The translations under genes and the position numbers were made by a program. Shown piece after piece: positions 1 to 13,100 of a stretch of DNA of 64,000 bases. Each line of letters opens with the position of its first letter. Within the stretch, counting starts at the first letter, position 1. The DNA comes from Platycnemis pennipes (Eukaryota; Arthropoda; Insecta; Odonata; Platycnemididae). Location of the stretch: positions 120,858,133 through 120,922,132 of the forward strand of contig OW121853.1 in NCBI GenBank assembly GCA_933228895.1, given 5' to 3'. The notes beneath the pieces are model-generated. The model was not told the DNA's origin, searched no databases, and saw only the letters and a list, made by a program, of their open reading frames with translations.

Positions 1-3000
1 TCTTTCCAGTGAATTATTGCAGAAATTTCTAGGAATTAAGTCACGAAATAACAAAAATAAGAAATTCAATTAAATATATTTGGTAAAAGAAAACTTATTA
101 CGATAAATGAAGAATATATAATTCACCTCTGAGGCGCTTTTTTGTATTTTTGCAGGAATATTTTCAGTAATTTCTTAGAATCAAGCGACGCAGTATTTTA
201 ATAGAAATACAGCTACAAAATAATTGATAAAATACATGTTATTAGAATAAAATTAAAAACTTAAACTGATTCTCAGATAATTTTTTAAATTTTTTCCCTA
301 TAGTTTGCAAAAAATTTCTTGTAATGAAGAAATGCAGAAACGAAAATAAAAAATTAGGCTAAAATTAATTTAAATAACACAAGCTATAAGGATTCGTAAA
401 GAATATTTATACCGCCACTGACACGTTTTCTTTTATTATGCAATGATTATTCTGTGGAATTTATGCACTGTAGCTAATATCAGAAATTCAGCTGAAAATA
501 ATTGGTGAAATACCTGTTATTAGAAAAAAATAAGAATATTTAAACCGACTCTGAGACAATTTTTTTAAAACTTTTCAAAAATATTGCAGAAATATATTGG
601 AATCAAGGATTGCAGTACGAAAATAAGAATTTCTGCTGAAATAAATTATTATAATACAATTTATTAGGATGAATATAGAATATTTAAACAGACTGACAAT
701 TTTTTTATTGTTTTTTTCCATTAATATTACAGAAATTTTTTGGAATCAAAGCACACAGTAACGAAAATAAGAAATTCAGCTAAAATTAATTGGTGTAATA
801 CGAGTTTTTAGGATAAATAAAGAATATATAAACCGCCACTGAGAATTTTTTTTTATTTTGCATGGATTAATGCAGTAATTTCTTAAAAACAAGCGACGCA
901 GTATTTAAAATAAGAAATGCAGCTAACAAATTATTGATAAAATACAAGTTATAAGAATAAACTAAAAATATTTAAGCCGACTCTGAGACCATTTCTTTAT
1001 ATTATTTTCACAGAAATATGCCAGAAATTTCTTGGAATCAAGGAGTGCAGCTCGAAAATATGAAATTCATCTTAAATAAATTGATATTATACAATTTAGG
1101 GGATAAATAGAATATTTAAACAGATTTAAAACGATTATTTTTATTTTTTTTATAAAATATTGCAAACATTTCTTTGAATCGAGGAACGCAGTAAAGAATA
1201 TAAAAAATTCAGCTAAAATAATTGGTATAATACGAGTTTTTAGGATAAATAAAGAATAAATAAACCGCCTCTGAGAAAATTTTTTTAAAATTTGCTATGA
1301 ATAATTGCAGCTACTCCTTGGAATCAAACCACACGGTAAAAAAATATTTTTTTCAACGGGAAAATAATTGGTAAAATACAAGTTATTAGGATAAATTTGG
1401 AATATATAACCTCCCTCTGAGCTGATTTTTTAATAATAATTTCCCAAAAATATCGCAGACATTTCTTGAAATCAAGGAATGCAGTACGAAAAGAAGAAAT
1501 TCTGCTGAAATTAATTATGAATATACAATTTGTCAGGATAATGTAGAATATTTAAACAGACTGAGACTTTTTTAATATTTTTTTCCATAAAAAATTCCAG
1601 AAATTTCTTTGAAATAAAGCACGCAGTAACGAAAATAAGAAATTCAGCTAAAATAATTGGTATAATACGATGTTTAGGATAAATATAGAATATATAAAAG
1701 GCCTCTGTGACAATTTTTTTTTATTTTGCAGGGATTATTGCAGAAATTTCTGAGAATCATGTGACGCAGTATTTAAAATAAGAAATTCAGCTAAAAATAT
1801 TTTTGGTAAAATACAAGTTATAACGATAAATGAAGAATATATAACTAGCCTTTTAGACGATTCGTTTTGTATTTTGCAGTTAATTATTGCAGAATTTTCT
1901 TAGAATCAAGCGACGCAGTATTTAAAATAAAAATAGAGCTAAAAATAATTGATAAAATACATGTTATTAGAATTTAATAAAATAATTTAAACTGACTCTG
2001 AGATAATTTTTTTATCTTTTTTCCCTGAAATTTTGCGAAACAATTTCTTAGAATGAAGAAATACAGAAACGAAAATAAAAATTCGGCTGAAATTATATTG
2101 TATAACACAAGTTATAAGGATGCAAAAGGAATATTTAATCCGCCAAGGACACGTTTTTTTTATTTTGCATTGAATTATTGCAGAAATATTGTGGAATTTA
2201 TGCACTCTATAGCTAATAAAAGAAAATCAGCTATAAATAATTGGTAAAATACAATTTATTAGAATAAAGTAAGAATATTAAAACTAACTCTGAGACGATT
2301 TTTTGATATTTTTTCCATGAAATATTCCAGAAATTTCTTGTAATCAAAGCACGCAGTAACGAAAATAAAAAATTCAGCTATAATGTATTCGTATAATACG
2401 AATTTTTAGGATAAATATAGAATATATAAACCACCTCTGTGACAATTTTTTTTTAATTTTGCAGGGATTATTGCGGAAATTTCTGAGAATCAAGTGACGC
2501 AGTATATAAAATAAGCTATTCAGCTAAAATATTTGGTAAAATACAAGTTATTACGATAAGTGAAGACTGTATTAATCGCATCTGAGACGATTTTTTATAT
2601 TTTTTCAGTGAAATATTGCAGAGATTTCTTGGAATCTAGTAATGCAGTACCAAAATGAGAAATTCATCTGAAATAAATTGATCTTATGCAATTTGTTAAG
2701 ATATAACTAGAACATATAAACAGATTTTAAAACGACTATTTCATTCTTTTCCATGAAATATTGCAGACATTTCTTGAAATCGAGGCACGCAGGGAGTACG
2801 AATACAAAAAATCAGCTAAAATGAATTGGTATAATACGAGTTTTTAGGATAAATAAAGAATAAATAAACCGTCTCTGAGACAATTCTTTTTAAATTTGCT
2901 GTTCAGTATTGCAGCAATTTCTTGGAATCAAGCCACACTAAGAAAAATAGGATATTCAGGGGGAATATGATTGGCAAAATACAAGTTATTAGGATACTTT

Positions 3001-4885
3001 AAAAATAATTAACATGCCTCAGAGACGATTATGTTTATTTTTTTTCATTAAATTATTGCAGAAATTTCTTGGAATCAAGACACGCAATAACTAAAATAAG
3101 ATATTCATTTAAAAAGAGTTGGTAAAATACAACTTATTACGATAAATGAAGCATATATAGCTAGTCTCTGAGACGATTCATTTTTATTTTGCAGGTAAAT
3201 ATTGCAGAAATTTCCTTGAATCAAGCTACACAGTAAAAAAATAAGATATTTATCTGAAAATACTTGGTAAAATACCAGTTATTAGGATAAATTAAGAATA
3301 TATAAACCGCCTCACTTACACACAAGTTATAAGGATGCATAAAGAATATTTAATCCGCCACTGACACGTTTTTTTATTTTGCAATCAATATATGGCAGAA
3401 TAATTGTGGAATTTATGCACTCTGTAGCTAATATCAGAAATTCAGCGGAAAATAATTGTTGTGTTAATTGCTGAAAAAATAAATCATGCTATTAGAAAAA
3501 AATAATTGCAGCAATTTCTTAGAATCAAGCGACGCAGTAAATATAATAAGAAATACTGCTGGCAAAAAATGGATTAAATACAAGTTATAAGAATAAAATA
3601 AAATAGTTTAACCAACTCTGAGACAGTTTTTTTATATTATTTTCACAAATAAAAAAATAGAACACATACACAGATTTTTAAACGACTTTTTTTTATTTTT
3701 TTCCATGAAATATTGCAGAAATTTCTTGGAATCAAAGAACGCAATAACGAAAATAAGAAATTCAGCAAAAATTATTGGTAAAATACGAGTTTTTAGGATA
3801 AATAAAGAGAATTTAAACAGTCTCTGAAACAATTTTTTTTAAATTTGCTGTGAAGTATTGCAGCAATTTCTTGGAATCAAGCTACACTAACAAAAATAGG
3901 ATATTCAGCGGGAAAATGATTGGTAAAATACAAGTTATTAGCATAATGAAATGAAGAAATTCAGAAACTAAAATAAAAAATTCTACTGAAATTAATTTGT
4001 ATAACAGAAGTTATAATGATGCATAAAGAAGATTTAATTCAGTTTTTTTTCACTGACTCACTGATTCACTGACTCGTTTTTTTATTTTGCATTGAATTTT
4101 TGCAAAAATATAGTGGAATTTATTCACTCTTTAGATAATATAAGAAATTCAGCTACAAATAATTGGTAAAATACAATTTATTAGAATAAAGTATTTTAAC
4201 CCGCATCTGAGGTGATTTTTTTATTTTATAAGCAGAAATTACTTGGAATCAAGCAACACAGTAACTAAAATAAGATCTTCATCTGAAAATACTGGTAAAA
4301 TACCAGTTATTAGGATAAATTAGGAATGTATAAAGCGCCTCTCTTACACACTTACTTAAGTAATTCAGCAATAATTATTGGTAAAATACGAGTTTTTAGG
4401 ATAAATAAAGAGAATTTAAACCGTCTCTGAGACATTTCTTTTATATTATTTTCACAAATATATTTCTAAAATTTCTTGGAATCATGGAGTGCCGCTCGAA
4501 AATAAGAAATTTATCTGAAATAAATTGATATTATACAATTTGTAAGGATAAAAATAGAACATTTAAACAGATTTTGAACGACTTTTTTATACTTTTCCAT
4601 GAAATATTACAGAAATTTCTTGGTATCAAAGTACGCAGTAACGAAAATAAGAAATTCAGTTAAAATAATTGGTAAAATACCAGTTTTTGGGATAAATAAA
4701 GAGTAAATAAATCGTCTCTGAGACAATTTTTGTTTAATTTGCTGTGAAGTATAGTAGCAATTTCATGGTATAAAGCCAAAATACTTACAAAAATAGGATA
4801 TTCAGCGGGAAAATGATTGGTAAAATACAAGTTATTAGGATAACTTAAAAATAGTTAACACGCCTGGGAGACGATTATATTTATT
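1..4885 (+). repeat. Satellite A HOR copy 1 (window edge)
   Basis: This is the first higher-order repeat unit seen, with its phase set arbitrarily at the word TCTTTCCAGTGAATTATTGC. The unit is 4,885 bp long and the same word returns at 4886. It differs from copies 2-4 at about 1694, where it reads TATAAAAGGCCTCTG rather than TATGAAATGCCTCTG, and near 3469, where it reads GCTATTAGAAAAAA. It carries the short form of the 4.3-kb region: CTTACACACTTACTTAAGTA, without the extra block of about 430 bp found in copy 2. The array clearly continues to the left of the window. Confidence 0.93.
4051..4074 (+). repeat. Short CACTGACT/CACTGATT microrepeat inside the HOR
   Basis: Three imperfect 8-bp units (CACTGACT, CACTGATT, CACTGACT) follow a run of T and precede another CG-T run. 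They occupy the place where a monomer normally has a single CCACTGACACG word. The same microrepeat occurs once in each HOR copy, at about 8930, 14241, 19120, 24001 and 28887, so it arose before the HOR amplified. Confidence 0.85.
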
Positions 4886-7800
4886 TCTTTCCAGTGAATT
4901 ATTGCAGAAATTTCTAGGAATTAAGTCACGAAATAACAAAAATAAGAAATTCAATTAAATATATTTGGTAAAAGAAAACTTATTACGATAAATGAAGAAT
5001 ATATAATTCACCTCTGAGGCGCTTTTTTGTATTTTTGCAGGAATATTTTCAGTAATTTCTTAGAATCAAGCGACGCAGTATTTTAATAGAAATACAGCTA
5101 CAAAATAATTGATAAAATACATGTTATTAGAATAAAATTAAAAACTTAAACTGATTCTCAGATAATTTTTTAAATTTTTTCCCTATAGTTTGCAAAAAAT
5201 TTCTTGTAATGAAGAAATGCAGAAACGAAAATAAAAAATTAGGCTAAAATTAATTTAAATAACACAAGCTATAAGGATTCGTAAAGAATATTTATACCGC
5301 CACTGACACGTTTTCTTTTATTATGCAATGATTATTCTGTGGAATTTATGCACTGTAGCTAATATCAGAAATTCAGCTGAAAATAATTGGTGAAATACCT
5401 GTTATTAGAAAAAAATAAGAATATTTAAACCGACTCTGAGACAATTTTTTTAAAACTTTTCAAAAATATTGCAGAAATATATTGGAATCAAGGATTGCAG
5501 TACGAAAATAAGAATTTCTGCTGAAATAAATTATTATAATACAATTTATTAGGATGAATATAGAATATTTAAACAGACTGACAATTTTTTTATTGTTTTT
5601 TTCCATTAATATTACAGAAATTTTTTGGAATCAAAGCACACAGTAACGAAAATAAGAAATTCAGCTAAAATTAATTGGTATAATACGAGTTTTTAGGATA
5701 AATAAAGAATATATAAACCGCCACTGAGAATTTTTTTTTATTTTGCATGGATTAATGCAGTAATTTCTTAAAAACAAGCGACGCAGTATTTAAAATAAGA
5801 AATGCAGCTAACAAATTATTGAAAAAATACAAGTTATAAGAATAAACTAAAAATATTTAAGCCGACTCTGTGACCATTTCTTTATATTATTTTCACAGAA
5901 ATATGCCAGAAATTTCTTGGAATCAAGGAGTGCAGCTCGAAAATATGAAATTCATCTTAAATAAATTGATATTATACAATTTAGGGGATAAATAGAATAT
6001 TTAAACAGATTTAAAACGATTATTTTTATTTTTTTTTATAAAATATTGCAAACATTTCTTTGAATCGAGGAACGCAGTAAAGAATATAAAAAATTCAGCT
6101 AAAATAATTGGTATAATACGAGTTTTTAGGATAAATAAAGAATAAATAAACCGCCTCTGAGAAAATTTTTTTAAAATTTGCTATGAATAATTGCAGCTAC
6201 TCCTTGGAATCAAACCACACGGTAAAAAAATATTTTTTTCAACGGGAAAATAATTGGTAAAATACAAGTTATTAGGATAAATTTGGAATATATAACCTCC
6301 CTCTGAGCTGATTTTTTAATAATAATTTCCCAAAAATATCGCAGACATTTCTTGAAATCAAGGAATGCAGTACGAAAAGAAGAAATTCTGCTGAAATTAA
6401 TTATGAATATACAATTTGTCAGGATAATGTAGAATATTTAAACAGACTGAGACTTTTTTAATATTTTTTTCCATAAAAAATTCCAGAAATTTCTTTGAAA
6501 TAAAGCACGCAGTAACGAAAATAAGAAATTCAGCTAAAATAATTGGTATAATACGATGTTTAGGATAAATATAGAATATATGAAATGCCTCTGTGACAAT
6601 TTTTTTTTATTTTGCAGGGATTATTGCAGAAATTTCTGAGAATCATGTGACGCAGTATTTAAAATAAGAAATTCAGCTAAAAATATTTTTGGTAAAATAC
6701 AAGTTATAACGATAAATGAAGAATATATAACTAGCCTTTTAGACGATTCGTTTTGTATTTTGCAGTTAATTATTGCAGAATTTTCTTAGAATCAAGCGAC
6801 GCAGTATTTAAAATAAAAATAGAGCTAAAAATAATTGATAAAATACATGTTATTAGAATTTAATAAAATAATTTAAACTGACTCTGAGATAATTTTTTTA
6901 TCTTTTTTCCCTGAAATTTTGCGAAACAATTTCTTAGAATGAAGAAATACAGAAACGAAAATAAAAATTCGGCTGAAATTATATTGTATAACACAAGTTA
7001 TAAGGATGCAAAAGGAATATTTAATCCGCCAAGGACACGTTTTTTTTATTTTGCATTGAATTATTGCAGAAATATTGTGGAATTTATGCACTCTATAGCT
7101 AATAAAAGAAAATCAGCTATAAATAATTGGTAAAATACAATTTATTAGAATAAAGTAAGAATATTAAAACTAACTCTGAGACGATTTTTTGATATTTTTT
7201 CCATGAAATATTCCAGAAATTTCTTGTAATCAAAGCACGCAGTAACGAAAATAAAAAATTCAGCTATAATGTATTCGTATAATACGAATTTTTAGGATAA
7301 ATATAGAATATATAAACCACCTCTGTGACAATTTTTTTTTAATTTTGCAGGGATTATTGCGGAAATTTCTGAGAATCAAGTGACGCAGTATATAAAATAA
7401 GCTATTCAGCTAAAATATTTGGTAAAATACAAGTTATTACGATAAGTGAAGACTGTATTAATCGCATCTGAGACGATTTTTTATATTTTTTCAGTGAAAT
7501 ATTGCAGAGATTTCTTGGAATCTAGTAATGCAGTACCAAAATGAGAAATTCATCTGAAATAAATTGATCTTATGCAATTTGTTAAGATATAACTAGAACA
7601 TATAAACAGATTTTAAAACGACTATTTCATTCTTTTCCATGAAATATTGCAGACATTTCTTGAAATCGAGGCACGCAGGGAGTACGAATACAAAAAATCA
7701 GCTAAAATGAATTGGTATAATACGAGTTTTTAGGATAAATAAAGAATAAATAAACCGTCTCTGAGACAATTCTTTTTAAATTTGCTGTTCAGTATTGCAG

Positions 7801-10190
7801 CAATTTCTTGGAATCAAGCCACACTAAGAAAAATAGGATATTCAGGGGGAATATGATTGGCAAAATACAAGTTATTAGGATACTTTAAAAATAATTAACA
7901 TGCCTCAGAGACGATTATGTTTATTTTTTTTCATTAAATTATTGAAGAAATTTCTTGGAATCAAGACACGCAATAACTAAAATAAGATATTCATTTAAAA
8001 AGAGTTGGTAAAATACAACTTATTACGATAAATGAAGCATATATAGCTAGTCTCTGAGACGATTCATTTTTATTTTGCAGGTAAATATTGCAGAAATTTC
8101 CTTGAATCAAGCTACACAGTAAAAAAATAAGATATTTATCTGAAAATACTTGGTAAAATACCAGTTATTAGGATAAATTAAGAATATATAAACCGCCTCA
8201 CTTACACACAAGTTATAAGGATGCATAAAGAATATTTAATCCGCCACTGACACGTTTTTTTATTTTGCAATCAATATATGGCAGAATAATTGTGGAATTT
8301 ATGCACTCTGTAGCTAATATCAGAAATTCAGCGGAAAATAATTGTTGTGTTAATTGCTGAAAAAATAAATCATGCTATAAAAAAAAAATAATTGCAGCAA
8401 TTTCTTAGAATCAAGCGACGCAGTAAATATAATAAGAAATACTGCTGGCAAAAAATGGATTAAATACAAGTTATAAGAATAAAATAAAATAGTTTAACCA
8501 ACTCTGAGACAGTTTTTTTATATTATTTTCACAAATAAAAAAATAGAACACATACACAGATTTTTAAACGACTTTTTTTTATTTTTTTCCATGAAATATT
8601 GCAGAAATTTCTTGGAATCAAAGAACGCAATAACGAAAATAAGAAATTCAGCAAAAATTATTGGTAAAATACGAGTTTTTAGGATAAATAAAGAGAATTT
8701 AAACAGTCTCTGAAACAATTTTTTTTAAATTTGCTGTGAAGTATTGCAGCAATTTCTTGGAATCAAGCTACACTAACAGCGATTCAGCGGGAAAATGATT
8801 GGTAAAATACAAGTTATTAGCATAATGAAATGAAGAAATTCAGAAACTAAAATAAAAAATTCTACTGAAATTAATTTGTATAACAGAAGTTATAATGATG
8901 CATAAAGAAGATTTAATTCAGTTTTTTTTCACTGACTCACTGATTCACTGACTCGTTTTTTTTATTTTGCATTGAATTTTTGCAAAAATATAGTGGAATT
9001 TATTCACTCTTTAGATAATATAAGAAATTCAGCTACAAATAATTGGTAAAATACAATTTATTAGAATAAAGTATTTTAACCCGCATCTGAGGTGATTTTT
9101 TTATTTTATAAGCAGAAATTACTTGGAATCAAGCAACACAGTAACTAAAATAAGATCTTCATCTGAAAATACTGGTAAAATACCAGTTATTAGGATAAAT
9201 TAGGAATGTATAAAGCGCCTCTCTTACACACAAGTTATAAGGATGCATAAAGAATATTTAATCCGCCACTGACACGTTTTTTTATTTTGCAATCAATATA
9301 TGGCAGAATAATTGTGGAATTTATGCACTCTGTAGCTAATATCAGAAATTCAGCGGAAAATAATTGTTGTGTTAATTGCTGAAAAAATAAATCATGCTAT
9401 AAAAAAAAAATAATTGCAGCAATTTCTTAGAATCAAGCGACGCAGTAAATATAATAAGAAATACTGCTGGCAAAAAATGGATTAAATACAAGTTATAAGA
9501 ATAAAATAAAATAGTTTAACCAACTCTGAGACAGTTTTTTTATATTATTTTCACAAATAAAAAAATAGAACACATACACAGATTTTTAAACGACTTTTTT
9601 TTATTTTTTTCCATGAAATATTGCAGAAATTTCTTGGAATCAAAGAACGCAATAACGAAAATAAGAAATTCAGCAATAATTATTGGTAAAATACGAGTTT
9701 TTAGGATAAATAAAGAGAATTTAAACCGTCTCTGAGACATTTCTTTTATATTATTTTCACAAATATATTTCTAAAATTTCTTGGAATCATGGAGTGCCGC
9801 TCGAAAATAAGAAATTTATCTGAAATAAATTGATATTATACAATTTGTAAGGATAAAAATAGAACATTTAAACAGATTTTGAACGACTTTTTTATACTTT
9901 TCCATGAAATATTACAGAAATTTCTTGGTATCAAAGTACGCAGTAACGAAAATAAGAAATTCAGTTAAAATAATTGGTAAAATACCAGTTTTTGGGATAA
10001 ATAAAGAGTAAATAAATCGTCTCTGAGACAATTTTTGTTTAATTTGCTGTGAAGTATAGTAGCAATTTCATGGTATAAAGCCAAAATACTTACAAAAATA
10101 GGATATTCAGCGGGAAAATGATTGGTAAAATACAAGTTATTAGGATAACTTAAAAATAGTTAACACGCCTGGGAGACGATTATATTTATT
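4886..10190 (+). repeat. Satellite A HOR copy 2 (long variant, 5,305 bp)
   Basis: This unit has the same monomer order as copy 1 but is about 420 bp longer. The extra length is a near-perfect repeat of 8201-8653 at 9223-9675, at a fixed offset of 1,022 bp. The copy shares private variants with copy 4: ATTGAAGAAATTTC near 7941, and a short deletion giving AACAGCGATTCAGC near 8775. With copies 3 and 4 it shares TATGAAATGCCTCTG near 6578 and the long A run after CATGCTAT near 8372. Confidence 0.93.
8201..9675 (+). repeat. Duplicated ~453-bp block inside HOR copy 2
   Basis: The stretch beginning CTTACACACAAGTTATAAGG at 8201 recurs from 9223 with a constant 1,022-bp offset. The match runs as far as AAGAAATTCAGCAA (8641/9663), so positions 8201-8653 correspond to 9223-9675. 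In the other five HOR copies the second block is missing. In its place is a filler of about 10 bp (TTACTTAAGT) between CTTACACAC and AATTCAGCAATAATT. Copy 2 may be the ancestral state, with the others descending from a deletion, or it may be a secondary expansion. Confidence 0.85.
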
Positions 10191-13100
10191 TCTTTCCAGT
10201 GAATTATTGCAGAAATTTCTAGGAATTAAGTCACGAAATAACAAAAATAAGAAATTCAATTAAATATATTTGGTAAAAGAAAACTTATTACGATAAATGA
10301 AGAATATATAATTCACCTCTGAGGCGCTTTTTTGTATTTTTGCAGGAATATTTTCAGTAATTTCTTAGAATCAAGCGACGCAGTATTTTAATAGAAATAC
10401 AGCTACAAAATAATTGATAAAATACATGTTATTAGAATAAAATTAAAAACTTAAACTGATTCTCAGATAATTTTTTAAATTTTTTCCCTATAGTTTGCAA
10501 AAAATTTCTTGTAATGAAGAAATGCAGAAACGAAAATAAAAAATTAGGCTAAAATTAATTTAAATAACACAAGCTATAAGGATTCGTAAAGAATATTTAT
10601 ACCGCCACTGACACGTTTTCTTTTATTATGCAATGATTATTCTGTGGAATTTATGCACTGTAGCTAATATCAGAAATTCAGCTGAAAATAATTGGTGAAA
10701 TACCTGTTATTAGAAAAAAATAAGAATATTTAAACCGACTCTGAGACAATTTTTTTAAAACTTTTCAAAAATATTGCAGAAATATATTGGAATCAAGGAT
10801 TGCAGTACGAAAATAAGAATTTCTGCTGAAATAAATTATTATAATACAATTTATTAGGATGAATATAGAATATTTAAACAGACTGACAATTTTTTTATTG
10901 TTTTTTTCCATTAATATTACAGAAATTTTTTGGAATCAAAGCACACAGTAACGAAAATAAGAAATTCAGCTAAAATTAATTGGTATAATACGAGTTTTTA
11001 GGATAAATAAAGAATATATAAACCGCCACTGAGAATTTTTTTTTATTTTGCATGGATTAATGCAGTAATTTCTTAAAAACAAGCGACGCAGTATTTAAAA
11101 TAAGAAATGCAGCTAACAAATTATTGATAAAATACAAGTTATAAGAATAAACTAAAAATATTTAAGCCGACTCTGAGACCATTTCTTTATATTATTTTCA
11201 CAGAAATATGCCAGAAATTTCTTGGAATCAAGGAGTGCAGCTCGAAAATATGAAATTCATCTTAAATAAATTGATATTATACAATTTAGGGGATAAATAG
11301 AATATTTAAACAGATTTAAAACGATTATTTTTATTTTTTTTTATAAAATATTGCAAACATTTCTTTGAATCGAGGAACGCAGTAAAGAATATAAAAAATT
11401 CAGCTAAAATAATTGGTATAATACGAGTTTTTAGGATAAATAAAGAATAAATAAACCGCCTCTGAGAAAATTTTTTTAAAATTTGCTATGAATAATTGCA
11501 GCTACTCCTTGGAATCAAACCACACGGTAAAAAAATATTTTTTTCAACGGGAAAATAATTGGTAAAATACAAGTTATTAGGATAAATTTGGAATATATAA
11601 CCTCCCTCTGAGCTGATTTTTTAATAATAATTTCCCAAAAATATCGCAGACATTTCTTGAAATCAAGGAATGCATTCGAAAAGAAGAAATTCTGCTGAAA
11701 TTAATTATGAATATACAATTTGTCAGGATAATGTAGAATATTTAAACAGACTGAGACTTTTTTAATATTTTTTTCCATAAAAAATTCCAGAAATTTCTTT
11801 GAAATAAAGCACGCAGTAACGAAAATAAGAAATTCAGCTAAAATAATTGGTATAATACGATGTTTAGGATAAATATAGAATATATGAAATGCCTCTGTGA
11901 CAATTTTTTTTTATTTTGCAGGGATTATTGCAGAAATTTCTGAGAATCATGTGACGCAGTATTTAAAATAAGAAATTCAGCTAAAAATATTTTTGGTAAA
12001 ATACAAGTTATAACGATAAATGAAGAATATATAACTAGCCTTTTAGACGATTCGTTTTGTATTTTGCAGTTAATTATTGCAGAATTTTCTTAGAATCAAG
12101 CGACGCAGTATTTAAAATAAAAATAGAGCTAAAAATAATTGATAAAATACATGTTATTAGAATTTAATAAAATAATTTAAACTGACTCTGAGATAATTTT
12201 TTTATCTTTTTTCCCTGAAATTTTGCGAAACAATTTCTTAGAATGAAGAAATACAGAAACGAAAATAAAAATTCGGCTGAAATTATATTGTATAACACAA
12301 GTTATAAGGATGCAAAAGGAATATTTAATCCGCCAAGGACACGTTTTTTTTATTTTGCATTGAATTATTGCAGAAATATTGTGGAATTTATGCACTCTAT
12401 AGCTAATAAAAGAAAATCAGCTATAAATAATTGGTAAAATACAATTTATTAGAATAAAGTAAGAATATTAAAACTAACTCTGAGACGATTTTTTGATATT
12501 TTTTCCATGAAATATTCCAGAAATTTCTTGTAATCAAAGCACGCAGTAACGAAAATAAAAAATTCAGCTATAATGTATTCGTATAATACGAATTTTTAGG
12601 ATAAATATAGAATATATAAACCACCTCTGTGACAATTTTTTTTTAATTTTGCAGGGATTATTGCGGAAATTTCTGAGAATCAAGTGACGCAGTATATAAA
12701 ATAAGCTATTCAGCTAAAATATTTGGTAAAATACAAGTTATTACGATAAGTGAAGACTGTATTAATCGCATCTGAGACGATTTTTTATATTTTTTCAGTG
12801 AAATATTGCAGAGATTTCTTGGAATCTAGTAATGCAGTACCAAAATGAGAAATTCATCTGAAATAAATTGATCTTATGCAATTTGTTAAGATATAACTAG
12901 AACATATAAACAGATTTTAAAACGACTATTTCATTCTTTTCCATGAAATATTGCAGACATTTCTTGAAATCGAGGCACGCAGGGAGTACGAATACAAAAA
13001 ATCAGCTAAAATGAATTGGTATAATACGAGTTTTTAGGATAAATAAAGAATAAATAAACCGTCTCTGAGACAATTCTTTTTAAATTTGCTGTTCAGTATT

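Noticed and set aside
1330..1370. TTTCAACGGGAAAAT as a CENP-B box.
   Set aside because: Only a CGGGA-like end is present; the required TTCG at the right spacing is absent. A centromere assignment therefore remains inference from array structure alone.
1987..2247. Small open frames of 64-72 codons that recur identically at about 6.9, 12.2, 17.1, 22.0 and 26.9 kb, and similar ones of 62-111 codons elsewhere.
   Set aside because: They recur because the satellite recurs. They overlap on opposite strands, have no ribosome or splice context, no known domain, and low-complexity composition (K, N, I, F). Diverged monomers break the frames freely.
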